Translations under genes and position numbers: made by a program
Origin: Epiperipatus broadwayi
Taxonomy: Eukaryota; Onychophora; Udeonychophora; Euonychophora; Peripatidae
Assembly: GCA_028023455.1 (NCBI GenBank)
Contig: JAQFVV010000001.1
Coordinates: 22,521,401-22,585,400, forward strand
Length of the DNA: 64,000 nt
Reading direction: 5' to 3'
Notes under the pieces: model-generated
Database searches by the model: none
Seen by the model: the letters and a program-made list of their open reading frames with translations, nothing else
Told to the model about the DNA's origin: nothing
Shown: positions 50,409-63,083 of the stretch, piece after piece
How positions within the stretch are numbered: the first letter of the stretch is position 1
How the letters are laid out: each line of letters opens with the position of its first letter

Positions 50409-53400
50409 TACCCTCCTCCTTATATAATTTATCAATCTTTCACTAAAATATTACACTATCTTTAATATATAATATATAACTTATCAATTAATATATCAAT
50501 ATAATTAATATATTTATACTAATTATAAATTTATTACTTAATTATCAATATCTTTCAACATCTCAATCAATCTAACTTCTAATTATCCATTTAACTCTAC
50601 CATTCTTATATTTTATAAATAACTATCTTTAATAATATAATAAATAAATCTCAATCTTTTTAAAATATAATTAAATCTCATCTTCTAATTATCTATAATA
50701 ATATCATAATAATATAATTTAATATCAACCTAAATACCCTAACTTATTCTAATATAACATAACAATAATAATCTTTATTATATCTTAATCTTATCTATTA
50801 TATACTTTTAACATTAAAAATAATATATACATTCTTTATTTCCATATTATCTTAATTTTAAAATATACAAAATATAATTTAACAATCTCATAAATAATAT
50901 TATATCTTATCTTCATTATATTATTTTACATTAATATTATATCAATCAATTTCTATAAATTATATAAAAAATATTTATTTCTCCTCAAATAATAATATAA
51001 ATTCATATAAATATTATATTCAAAATCTGTTCAAATTTTTAAAATAATAATTACACATCTTTAAACAACTTAACAAATTTATTTACATCAACTTTAACAA
51101 ATAACTTATTTAACTATTTATTCAAATGGAACTAAAAAAATAAAACAAAAATAAAAAAATATAATAAAATTTTAACTTTATATTTATAATCATAATAATA
51201 ATTTATAATTTATAAATGTTTATCAATAACATTTAATAATTTATGATTTAAATTTAATAAAACATCATTTGTCATCAATTAATAAATAAAATTTTATAAA
51301 TATATTCATTACATAATAAATAAAAACTTTAATAATTTAAATCATTTCACTTAATCTATTTATTTATTTATAATACTAAATAATTTTATCATATTACTCA
51401 AATATTAATTAATTATAATGATAAATTTTAATATAATAACAATTATAATTAAACATTTATTTCATTCAATATAATTCATACTAATCTTACAAAATACAAT
51501 ATATATTCTTCTAAAATAATATTTTAAATTATTCAACAATTTCAAATTTTTATAAATATTATATTAAATAAAATTTATATTTTTTTATTTAAATCATTAC
51601 TTTTTTACTTTTATTCTTATTCCCTCTAATAAACTTCTACCTACAAATCATTTTAACTTATTTAACTTCAGAAAAATAGATACCAATTTTAAAAAAAAAA
51701 ATATTTATCCAAAATCTCATATACCTCATCATCTATACTAACCTTCAATCAAAATATAAATTTCTACATAAAATTAACTTAACTTATCTAATAAAAATAA
51801 AAAATAAATATAATTTTATAACCCTTAACTGAAAAAAAAATAAATAACTTACACTAATAATAAATCTAATTCCTAATATTTAACAAAACATTAAAATTTA
51901 TTCACAAAGAATCATATAATTATTTCTAGTTCTATATTATATTTATAACTTTCACCATCAATTTAAATAATATAAAATAAAATCTATTATTAATCTTATC
52001 TTATATTATTTAAATATTAACATTCATTCAACAATCAAAAACATTTTTATCTAAAGAAAACATAGTAAATACATCAAATTATTATTATCACAAATTTTTA
52101 CCAAAAGATATTTAATACCATCCTCCAATTATTTTAAAAATATTTAATTTCACCAACAATTATCTTTAAAAATCTTTTAATATAAAAAAATTCAATAAAA
52201 TTTATATTAATATTTACTTTTTAAAAAAAAACTTTCCTATCTTTAATAAATAATTTAATTAAATATTTATTTAGTTAATAAAAAAACATATCAAAAACCA
52301 ATGCTTCTTCCACTATAATTTTCTTTTTCCCAAATTTCACCAAACATACTTTTCACTTTTTAAATTTTTTAAAAAAACTTCTTTTTTTAAAAAAAAAATA
52401 AAGAAAATTTCCAACAACAAAATAAAATAAAATATTTATGACTAGATTTTTCTTTAAAAAAATATTTTAAATATTAATTTTTATAAATTTTATAAGTTTA
52501 TTTAATTATTTTTAATTGATTTGATACCTAATTATTTATCTAACAATATTTAGGTAAGATATTTTACTCCAATAAACTTAATAATATAATATTTTTATAT
52601 ATATTTCCCATAAATTTCCAATTTATTTCCTTTTAAAACTACATAATTTATCCTTTAAACCAAAAGATAACAAAATTAACTATTTCCACTTTTAAGTTAT
52701 AACTTAGATTTATAATTTATAAAACTTTTAAAAAATTTCTCTCTTAAATCTTTTTAAAAAATAATACCACACTTTTAAAATATAACAACATATTATTTTA
52801 ACTTACCTCCTATTAACCTTTTTAAATTTTTATATAAAGCCAAACATTTATCCTTACTTCAGACATTTATAAATATATCAGACAAGAAATATAATAAAAT
52901 AACACTCATTTAAATTTATAAATATTTTAAAAAAACTCCTATAATTTTAAAACAATTTTGAGCCTAAATTACTACTATTCTAACCCTTACGATTTAACAC
53001 CCCTCCGAACAATGACTGTTTTATACCAAAAACCCCACCTGATGGTAAATAAACAACAACCATATTTCATATTTTCCAACAAGACAAATAAAAAAAATAA
53101 ACTATTTAATATTTATTATTTATCACATTATTAAATTCTTAAAAACTTTATCTTTATTTAAACCATAACATTTTTAAATATTCCTTCTTTATTTCCTTTT
53201 AACTTTTATAAGATTATTTTTAAACAAATAAGCTATTTTTATTTTTAATTTTAAAAATCAGATTTAATATTTCACATTAATTATTTTTATTTTTATTTCG
53301 AGCAATATAATATTTATAAATTTTAACAAATTTAAAATATTTTCAACTCTAAAAAACCCCAACACACCACTTTTCAACAGACACAACGCGAAAACTAAAA

Positions 53401-53700
53401 AAAAAAAATCATTTTTAAAAATAAATATTTTTAAAAAAAAAACTTATAACAATTTTTAAAAAAATCGTATAAAACAAATATTAACTTCTATCATTCTAAA
53501 ATAAAATATTTATATTTATTTATTAAATATTAATCTTTATCAACAAAAAATCATTAATTTTAACTTGTCTTTTTAAACTTAACTTTAAACATTTATTTAT
53601 TAAATTTATTAACGTATAATACTTTCCCAACCAACTACATTCCCAACCCCCAAACACCCAACCACAACCCACTTTAAACACTCAAGTGTTAAAAAAAAAC
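50409..53700. other. G-depleted (C-free on the minus strand) island, ~3.3 kb
   Basis: By hand count, positions 50409-51028 contain no G in 620 bases but 86 C. The whole 3.3 kb contains about 56 G (under 2 percent). G frequency rises gradually toward the right end. The sequence is not a simple tandem repeat. No coding frame, known repeat or splice site stands out. Boundaries are sharp on the left, just after a TA run and TTGTACCCTCC, and at about 53700 on the right, where normal composition resumes. On the presumed PAICS RNA-like (minus) strand the island is almost free of C. Confidence 0.85.
53636..53672 (-). other. G-rich tract on the minus strand, quadruplex-capable
   Basis: The minus strand carries runs GGG, GGG, GGGGG, GGG and, further off, another GGG, separated by T/G-rich loops of about 8, 5, 2 and 13 bases. 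It sits at the right (PAICS-upstream) edge of the G-depleted island. A small inverted repeat, AACACT...AGTGTT, lies at 53677-53690. One loop is longer than the usual limit of seven, so quadruplex formation is only plausible. Confidence 0.4.
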
Positions 53701-55124
53701 CAAAACAAATTTAAAATTTAGACAAATCCACAAAAGCACAGAAAGAAAAAAAGAAAATATTGCTACACAGTCAAGAAGTAGTCATTTATCTAAATATATT
53801 CACATATGGAGAAATGAAGGCAAATATTACAAATGAAGTACAGTATTAGTTTCATATGTATGACACACATTATTTACACTCAAACAGGAAAAATAAATAG
53901 AATATAAAAGCATTCCTTGTAAAATAACTTTATCTGATTTATAAAAAAGTCATTCTCACAGAAATGCAAAATCTGGATAAATATACTTTCTAGCACTAAT
54001 ACATTTAAAATAAATGATAATTGAATTAAAAAGGACATTTCTTCCTGCTGTAAAACATCTAACTATAACCTGGGAAAGATTGTCAAGGATATTTTTTTCA
54101 TGAATTTAATTACAGTAAAAATGTTGTACTCATTTTTTAATTTTTAAATCTTTTATTTAGAAAGTGAAATCTTGATTGACAACACTAATTTATTTAAACT
54201 AAAGTGATAATTTATTATTAAACAAAAATTATAAACATTGATTATATTTGTAAATTATAACAAGGTTATATATTAATATATTGCATCTATAATCAGGCAA
54301 ACACATATAAACCAAAATAATTAATTTTGATTTTATTAGAGTATTGAGCCTTAAACTAGAGAATCAACTAAGATAATTCAAACTTTATGTCTAATATACT
54401 TTATTGTCAAGTACATGCATGTATCTGCATATCTATTTTAAGATCAAATTTGGTAATTTTAAAGTTGATTAAGACATGTATACCAGACCAATATTATTGC
54501 CATTGTACAACTTCATTTCAATATATATGTACAGTGACAATTATTTTATATTCATTTGAAAATGTTCAGAATCAACTAAATTATCTATTCGTTAAATTAG
54601 CACAATAAAATATTTATATCTGCCAATAATCTATTATTTAGAGATTTATTACTTTATTTATTCAATACATCTTTATATATTTAATAAATGTAGTTGTCCA
54701 TCCACAATTTCATATATACATTTTTGGACTACATATCTTATTCATACATTTTATCAATATACCTCTCAGGTTCCTTACTTTATGTGAAATTGCTCTTGAT
54801 GGTTAATAACAAACTATGTATGTGGATTCTATATAGTTCCCTTTGGGAATCAGAAAGATTTTGGAGCATTACCAAGAATCATTTTCAAGAACCACACTCA
54901 TAAGAGAATTGACTGACAAGGAATGTCTTGATGGTTACACATTATTGTTGGCATACTTAATATCTATTAGTAAGTACATATACTAATCTATGATTATTTC
55001 TAACATTTATTATCCATTGTTAACCATTATCAATGAATCACATATAATACATATTTGGTGCAACGTGTGGCCAACCAAGTATATAAAAGTATACAAAGTT
55101 GTAACACACTCCAAACCATTTCAA

Positions 55125-55147
55125 ATTATATATATATATATATATAT
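55125..55147. repeat. (TA)n microsatellite
   Basis: About eleven uninterrupted TA units. Confidence 0.85.
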
Positions 55148-55365
55148 TGTGGTACGAATGTATATTAAAGTTCACAAATGTCCTTGTCCAAACTTGCCAT
55201 TCTTATTAATAAGGTATCAACTAGAAAGGGATTCCCTTTTAGCTACTAGGATAGATGGATGGCATAATGTGAATTTCTTAATTATATTTAACAAAAAAAA
55301 GAAGCTGAAATTTTCATTATTTCTGCAATGTTTACATATACATAATACTTGAATTACCCATTACT

Positions 55366-55503
55366 ATATTATTCCAGCTATCCTTCCCTTTTGAATAAAG
55401 AAAGCTCAAATTTTTAGCAGTCCCGTGAAAAGGGAATTCCTTTTCAATGAACTGCTAAAATTTAAGCTTTATTTAAGGGGGAAGTGTGGCTGGAATAATA
55501 TAA
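55366..55503. mobile_element. ~138-bp palindromic MITE
   Basis: The ends TATATTATTCCAGC at left and GCTGGAATAATATA-like at right are inverted repeats. They extend inward through CTTCCC/GGGGAAG and AAATTTTTAGCAGT/ACTGCTAAAATTT, so nearly the whole element folds into one hairpin. Its loop is GTGAAAAGGGAATTCC-like. The edges are TA-rich, which suits a TA target as in Tc1/mariner-type MITEs, but this cannot be separated from the repeat itself. It resembles a precursor-miRNA-sized stem. Confidence 0.7.
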
Positions 55504-57079
55504 CTATAGGGCGTTTCAAGTATTTTATATAGATTTCAGCTAGCATTATGAATTGTTTCTATTTCATATATATAAAAGATAGAAGTTTAAACTTATTCTT
55601 TAAACTGTCTACACATATATCTAAAATAAATAATTTCTAAATGAATATATACATATAATTAATAAATAACTATATGTTTAGTAATTATTCTTTTAAATCA
55701 CATTCTTAGCATTACTATACAAAAAATTAAATATTATTAGTCCTTTCTTTCTAAGGTCTAACATTTCTCATATCTCATTGCTAAAAGAAGTATAAAGATG
55801 AACCTGTGATCCAAAAGCAAATTTCTTACCTTTTCTACAGTTATTCTAAAGAAGTAGCTTTTTCCTATATAAGTTCCTGGATTTGATCTTGGTTCACATT
55901 TTTCAAGAATAGGCTAATTAGTTTCTCTTATTTTTAATGATAATTCGGAAGATATAGCCACAACATTAAATTCTCTTTATGACTTACTTAGCCACCCTTT
56001 GATTTAATGAATAGTACTATACATATTTCTTATGGACAAATATTTAAATACCCTAAATATCAACAAGCTACTTTGAATGTTTGTATTACATGTCAGGAGT
56101 TTTACAGCAATCAATAAAAAATAATTTCTTCGGCTTTTTTGAAAAGGCATTTTGAAGTCTATAGCAGTATTAAATGATGCTAATTCATCTCTCCTATCTT
56201 ATTACTCACAATAATATAAATAATAACTTTTATTTCTTTTCTTATAAAATAAATTATAATAATCCTCCCATATTCATGCCATTTGATTGGAAATCTTGGC
56301 ACAAATATTGAAATTCACGGATAATAGAACTGTATTTACTATGTACATGCATACATAAATGTGAGAATGTGCTGTAATTGCATTATGAAATAAAAAATAA
56401 ACCATGAGATATGAAAATTGCAAATATAGGGAAATATTATATAATAACTAATTGCTTTTTTTGGTATGTATTTTTCCAAGAAAAAACATTTTAAGAAGTT
56501 TTCAGTCATAAAAAGTATTCAATTTATTTTCCTTTATTCAAAGATTAATTAAGAAAGATTTCTGATTATAAAAATAATTATTTATATTTCAGATTTTTTT
56601 TTTTGTCAACAGATTATCCTGCACAATAAATATAATAAAGTATATACATTAATTTCTTATATTATTATTCTACATTATTTCTACTATCATTTTTAAATCT
56701 GTGTGATGTCTATAGTACAATGATTTGACCATATATGTATAATAATTTTTAGGAATTTATTGATTTCAGTCGAATGTAATTTAAGTTAGAATTTTAACCA
56801 ATCATTGACTTTAAATAACAAATGCTAATAAGTGTTAAGAAATATGGGCATGTGGCATACACCATCTTTTTTGTTATTGTATTGTCTTTGTAACAGTGTT
56901 TTTATTTTTTCTGTATCTTAAAAATTGGATTTTTTATTAAAATTTTAATAAAAGGAGGTTTTTAATTTTTTATTTGATTTTTTTTTTAAAACTTTATACA
57001 AAAGAATTAACGGCAATGTTTTTTTCTGAAAATATAATTTATTAATCTGATATGTATGCATTGAAATCAGAGGGCTTAG

Positions 57080-57358
57080 AATCTAAGTAACTGTACGAAT
57101 ATAATATTTTTCATATAAATAATTTATAATTTTGAGTTGCAGAATGTCTGCTTGGGTTCTGATACATATATATATGTAATTCCTTGGATTTAGATCCTAA
57201 CCAAAGATAAATATGATATTTCAGAGATAATATTTTTTATTACCTGTAACTATACAATATTTTTAATATAATTTTTTATATAAGTAATTTATAATGCAGT
57301 AGGATAATGGTTTGTTTTGTGTTGTAGAATGTCTGATTGCGTTCCAATATATATATAA
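57080..57358. repeat. Diverged local duplication left of the hAT element
   Basis: Two blocks (about 57088-57175 and 57245-57358) share TAACTGTACGAATATAATAT/TAACTATACAATATTT, then ATAAGTAATTTATAAT-like sequence, then GTTGCAGAATGTCTG/GTTGTAGAATGTCTG. The hAT inserted into the TA-rich end of the second copy. Confidence 0.5.
57351..57358. repeat. hAT left target-site duplication ATATATAA
   Basis: 8-bp direct repeat identical to 60969-60976, abutting the left end CAGGGGTGG. Confidence 0.85.
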
Positions 57359-60300
57359 CAGGGGTGGCCAACTTTTGTGTTCATAAGATCGACTTTTTAT
57401 TTTGAAAATGTGTTGCGATCGACTTGTTGTCATAGGCGTAGTCTAAGTGGAGAAAGATGTGAAATACATACTATTTTTATATATCTACTGACGTAAAAAA
57501 ATAACAATTATTTAACAGGCTAAAAAACTCATGCCCGTGGGAATTAAAGCAACATGGTTAATTATTAACAATATTTATTAATTCAAATTAGCTACTGATA
57601 AAGACATATTTAGAATTTATTTTATTATCTTAACATTAATGGGAAAACTGTGTTTGCATGTCTCTAACCAAGGAATCATAATTAGGTGTATATCCTGACA
57701 AAGATAATAATAAAGAATCCTCAGTATGGGAATCAGTTAGGACAGAACGTTGTTTAGTCTTCGTTAACTTTAAGTATGAAAATGCCGATTCTCACAGGTA
57801 TGTAGATCCGAAACAAGAATAAATATATTCGCTGCATTTGATGATATTGGGATATTTTTCTTGGTTGACGTATTTCCAAAAATCTTCTTCAAATTTTCTA
57901 GCTTGTAAGATTAAATCAGTTTGTAAAATTATAATTTCATTTTCTAAAGCCTTTTGCTCCATATGAAATATGTCTGAAATTTTTTGGCTAATGCATTTCA
58001 CATTTAAATCTATTTTAAAAGGAAAAGATATACATTCCACAATTTCTTTAATTTTTTCAAATTCTTGGAATCTTACTTTAAAATCTTCAATTACTTTTTG
58101 GATTTCCGCGATATATTTGTCGATATTATAATTAATATTTTTATGCTTTTGTAGGTGATCCGCCATATTTGGAAAATGATTCAGATTATTTTGTTGCAGA
58201 TCTTCTATTAGCATAATAAATTTTGTCTTATATGCATCTACACAATTGATCATACCAATTACTGTTTTATTTCTACCTTGTAATTCTATATTTAAATGAC
58301 TTAACATTGAAGTAAAATCGGTTAGAAAAGCTAAGTCACTAAGCCAAATTTCATCATTTAAATTTTCACATTTACCATCTTGCTCGTGGAGAAAATCTAT
58401 TACTTCAGGCAATAAATCACGAAATCGTTGCAGAAATTTAGCTCTGCTTAACCATCTTACATTGGTATGTAATAATAATTCAGGTTGGCCTTCATCAAGC
58501 TGCAGTTGGAAGAGACGTTGTTTGGAGGAACTTCCTCAAATTGAATTAACAATTTTAAACGCTATGTCCATTACTTCTTTTGTGTTTAGTCTCTTGCTGG
58601 CTAACACTTGCTGGTGAATTATACAGTGGTAGCTCAAAAAAGCTGGAAATTCATCTTCATTTTGACATAGGGCTATAAATCCATTTATGCGACCTATCAT
58701 TGCAGCTGCACCATCCGTTGTTATTGAAACTAATTTAAAAAGTGGTACTTTCAAATCATTGAGCAAGTTTTTAAAGGCTTTGAATATATCTACACCTCTA
58801 GTTCTTTCTTTCAAAGAAATCAGACCCAACAATTCTTCTTTAGATGTAAAATCTTTAAAAACCATACGAATGAAAACAAGTAATTGTGCTGTATCACTTA
58901 TATCTGTTGATTCATCACATTGAAGGGAAAAACAAGAACATCTATTAATATCATTATATAACTGTTCTTTTACATTTCCACTCATCTTCTCAATTCGTCG
59001 CACCACAGTGTTTCAAGATAGTTGCAGATCTTGAATTGCAGCAATAATTTCACTCTTGTTATGAAAATTGCTAAAAAGTGAATCTGACATTTCCAAAAAA
59101 ATTTCCTTTACAAATTCACCCTCGGAAAATGGTTTACATTTTTTTGCTAAAAGATAATTTACTTTGAATGATGCAGTAGTTACTGCTTGAGACTTCAACA
59201 TTGGCTTTTTAAAAACTTTTTGTTGATTTTTTAACTGAGTTTTAAGATCCCTAACTTTACGTTTTCTCAATTCGGTACTTTGTGGATAATCTGTTTGATA
59301 CTTGATATGTAAAGCTAAAAAATGTCTCTCCAGATTACCCTTTTTAGCAATGGCTATCGAGGTAAAGCATATTAAGCAACAACATTTACCATTCACCATT
59401 GTAAAAAAGTAGTCGAGTTCCCATTCTTCATTGAAATGATAAGTTTTCGATTTTTTTGGTTTACTACTCATGTTCATGGGTATACTAAAATGAAAAAAGA
59501 AATACTTATGACAATTTTATTTCCCCAAACTTAACTGATAAAAATTGAATATTCAAAGTAAATAATAAATATTGAATTAAATATTTTGCAAAAAAATTAA
59601 AAATTCATGAACTGCGATCATTAACTCTGTTAACGACTTCAGCTTAAACGTCTGTTGCCGAGAAGGCTCATTAATCAAGTAAATAGATAGATAAGAAAAG
59701 CCACAATTTAAATTAAAGCATAAGAAAAGGTACTTACATTTTAAACAGAAGAAAAATTGAAACTCCACGTGGTCACTGTCAATAGATAATATTGATTAAT
59801 AATAATAATATTGTTCATACGGGGGCACTACTACATTCTGAATATTAGAGAATGAACATTTAGTAATGAAAACTGGGAGTTTTTATATCAAATCTTTCTC
59901 TTCCCCTGCATAAGTCATAACTTGTTGACAACTTTAAGTCTTATATTTTAGTTTTTAACACTACTTTATTAAATCTTAGTAAAGACAAAAACTCCAGCTG
60001 AGTAATTGATAAATAGTGCTGGTCCAGTGATTTTGCCTTTGTCTTACATTTATTTTTAATTTTTTTTTTTTTTTCAAATTTCAGCTCTTGGTTACCAGGT
60101 GAGAGTCAGAATGATTTCCAAGAAATAAATCTTTTTTAAAAAAGAGATTTCAGTTCTGTAAAGTGTAAACATTCTCTTATATGTGTAACACTATCACACT
60201 GAATTTAGGATTTTATATGCAAATGCAAGCAAATTTATAAACTAAATTTATAATAACTTAAAATAGATAATTTAGAAAAGTTATTTAAATTCACAAAATC

Positions 60301-60968
60301 TATCACATTACAGTTTCCTTCGCATATATACATAGGTGTGCTTCTACACACACAATAATGTCTACACAACTTACTTTAATTTATTATTATTTTAAATTAG
60401 AACTGCGTATTATAGTTATATGCATACAAATATTATTAGCTAATTAATGTGCAATATGAATGTACGCACATACAATATACGCACATACTCGTTAACAGAA
60501 CTTTTATACAATATTTTAGTATTAATTTAAAATATACATGGACTTGGATGAATTTGAATTAGAGAAAATTATACTACTATGAAACATAGTAGTCTGAAAC
60601 TGGAAGATAGATAAATCATACTGTTTCAATACTAAAGAAAAGAAGCTATCGTATAACACTACCAAATATCCAAGCTAAATAGCTGTGTTTTTTTGAGTCA
60701 ATAACTGCATGCATACTGTTGCATTTGCACGTTATGTTCACGCATTGCATTTGGTTACAAAAATACATTAAGTCAAGATTAAAAATATTATTTTCAAAAA
60801 TCTAGAATTGAAAAAAATTTAAAACAAAAACAAAAATAACAAAAAAAGTTAAAAATCTTGACAATTTGTTTCACTCATAATTGGTCAGTTCTTGCCAGCC
60901 AGTTCTTGGCAGATTGGCCTAGTGATCGACCAAAATTGGCTTCGCGATTGACTTTTTGAACACCCTTG
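57359..60968 (-). mobile_element. 3.6-kb hAT transposon, full length with decayed transposase
   Basis: The left end begins CAGGGGTGGCCAAC; the right end, read on the minus strand, begins CAAGGGTGTTCAAA. These are short imperfect hAT-type inverted repeats (10 of the first 13 positions match). A perfect 8-bp duplication, ATATATAA, flanks it. Subterminal GATCGAC motifs occur at 57387 and 57417 on the left and at 60924 on the right, with a GATTGACT variant at 60946. Such repeats are typical transposase-binding sites. One transposase frame lies on the minus strand (57636-59477). The 1.5 kb on its 5' side (59478-60968) is non-coding, with only a small 63-codon frame at 59577-59768 that I do not call a gene. 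Confidence 0.92.
57636..59477 (-). pseudogene. hAT transposase with N-terminal zinc finger, interrupted by three in-frame TGA codons
   Basis: One 614-codon frame runs from MNMSSKPKK at 59477 to TAA at 57636-57638, about the usual length for this hAT group (ZBED/GTF2IRD2-like). Near the start, KTYHFNEEWELDYFF, CCCLICF and NLERHFLALH form a BED-type C..C...H...H finger. The middle contains CDESTDISDTAQLLVFIR (first catalytic-domain strand with its Asp) and SITTDGAAAMIGRINGFI (second Asp region). The C-terminus contains the dimerisation block, TYL then stop then ESAFSYLKLTK, continuing RSVLTDSHTEDSLLLS. TGA stops lie at 59013-59015, 58536-58538 and 57792-57794, all in the same frame. There is no frameshift. 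It is therefore inactive as written unless the stops are read through. Confidence 0.88.
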
Positions 60969-60976
60969 ATATATAA
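60969..60976. repeat. hAT right target-site duplication ATATATAA
   Basis: Exact copy of 57351-57358 following the right hAT end. Confidence 0.85.
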
Positions 60977-62269
60977 CAACAAAAGCCTAGAACCTAGCCA
61001 ATTGTAATTTTACACAAAAGTAGTATTTTCTATCAGTTGTAGTATAAATATTATATCTATATTTTAAATAATGATTACAATGAAAAGATCAAATTTATTT
61101 CATTGTCATATCTTACTAAGCAGTATCTCACAATTATATTTTATTTTTTGCAATCTATGGGTATTTTTTCCTACTTTCATTAATATTTTATATTGCATTA
61201 AATTGAAAAAAAAAAAAAAAAAGTTTTTTCTTGTTTAGTTATTACCATGTGTACATACATCCTTAAAAAAAACTTTTTAGTCTTTCATCTTGTCATTTTT
61301 TCTCTTTGCTATTTTATATTATATATATTTTTTGCAATTATTTTATAATTAATTTCACTTTTATACAATTAATTAAAGTTCTGTTTGCATAATATCTGAT
61401 ATACAATGCCTAATGTCCGATATACAATACTTATTGTGAAATATTATTTCTTTTTTACCTTAGAAAAAAGTATATGTGCAGCAGATAACTGTATAGGACA
61501 AGATCTGGGCTAGCTAGCAAAAATGAAACTCTTCAGCATGTCTTATTTCTAATGCTTTACAATTAAGAATTATCTCAGGTAAGTCATGTTATATATATTT
61601 TTTAAATTTCATAAGGAATTTGATTAATCTGTTTAGAAAAGTAACAGATTAAAATTTAACTTTCAAAATTTAGAATTTGTAAACCTATAACAAACTAAGC
61701 AGTTGTAAAAATGTTAAAAAATTAATTTTACAAGTATTTTTTAAGGTTAATAACTATATTTTTTTAGCATTATGATATTAATATATTTGCTCTTTTGAAC
61801 CATATATAACACATCACATCTGGTCATTAATCTTGAAGATATTATATAAATTGTATCTCAGTCCAATTGTTTAAAATTTAACATAGCATCCATTAGAATT
61901 GAAGGGGTTAAGTAAATCTACCAGCGCCATCTTTACTAAATTTAATTAACAATTTTGCAGTATGTCATCATTCAACTGCTACAGCAGATGAATAGGACCC
62001 TTTTCTAAATGATTCTTGAGATATTAGAAAAACAAGTACAGATAATGACATTTGCAAAAGTAAACTGAACATTCATGAAGAATATACACACAGCCTGAAT
62101 CAAATATTCACAAGATAGATTCTTGAAGTATTCATTTTAATACTCTTGCAAATTTTGAAATTATCATAAATATACATTATAGTATATTTTAATACATAAT
62201 AAATATCATCAGCAATTAATAGTCATTATTTATTATTTATGTGGTGTAAGGATTTAAACTACTTAATGA

Positions 62270-62560
62270 TATACAAGGTGTCACAAAGAAACCTGTAGAG
62301 ATTCCAACCAAGAGATAGAATTCACTAATAGCTTTATTAAGTCCTTCAATTCTGCCATCATAACTATAAATCCACCTGTCATTAACTATGTAGTTTATAG
62401 TATATTTGTCCTTATTTACAAAGATCAGTTGCTGATAAATTCCATTTATAAAGAGTTGACAACAATGACCATGGATTGTCCTGAATCTGTTGAGATTTCA
62501 TTTGTGTCCAGGAAAATCAAAATCCAACTGGCTTTATTGTTAAATCTAGAAAAAGAAATT
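62270..62560 (-). other. GC-richer island with protein-like minus-strand frames, unidentified
   Basis: The minus strand reads NDRWIYSYDGRIEGLNKAI and SEFYLLVGISTGFFVT over about 40 codons (around 62275-62390). An adjacent frame reads MKSQQIQDNPWSLLSTLYKW upstream of it. Stops and a frame change separate them, so it looks like a decayed coding fragment, perhaps from a transposon. I cannot name the family, and it does not match PAICS. Confidence 0.25.
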
Positions 62561-63069
62561 TGGAATCTCATAAGAATTCCATTTTTTGCACCATAATTCT
62601 TTTAATTGAAGATTCCTAATTAAACATCCAAAGAGGGGGTCTTGATATGAATCGTATGTTAATAGTCACTAGAGGAGGGTTAGTACTTCTCTACTAATTT
62701 AATTTCAATTTAGAATTTTTCAAAACACTCTCACTCCTTTAAATTCAAATGATAATTGTCCAGTTCATCAATTATTCTATTTCTTTTTCTTTTTTATAAT
62801 TATTTAAATTATATATTAATACAAAGTAATGTTGGTTTGAACACAAATCCGGATTGATTTCTAATTTTATTATTTCCAACACACTTATTTCTATACTCAT
62901 TTTTGATAGTTACAATATTTGCTTCATTTTTTTTAAATTTTAAATCCATGTTCACAATCATAAATTAAATAATGTCTTTTTAAATATAGGAATAAATTTC
63001 TTATAAATATAAACCGATTAATTTTTTCCCCCCTCTTTTTGCGTTTTTTAATCCAACCCAAAAAAACAA

Positions 63070-63083
63070 CCCCCCCCCCCCCC
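63070..63083. repeat. C14 homopolymer
   Basis: Fourteen consecutive C, preceded by A runs and CAACCC-type sequence. This is exceptional in DNA this AT-rich, and a place where assembly length may be unreliable. Confidence 0.9.

Noticed and set aside
54387-55352. Three plus-strand frames of 69-120 codons
   Set aside because: Low-complexity translations that include a TA microsatellite; no motif, splice signal or family resemblance.
60060-60105. Strong-looking acceptor, 14-base micro-exon and GTGAG donor on the plus strand
   Set aside because: It lies inside the non-coding part of the hAT element, on the opposite strand to PAICS and to the transposase; likely chance.
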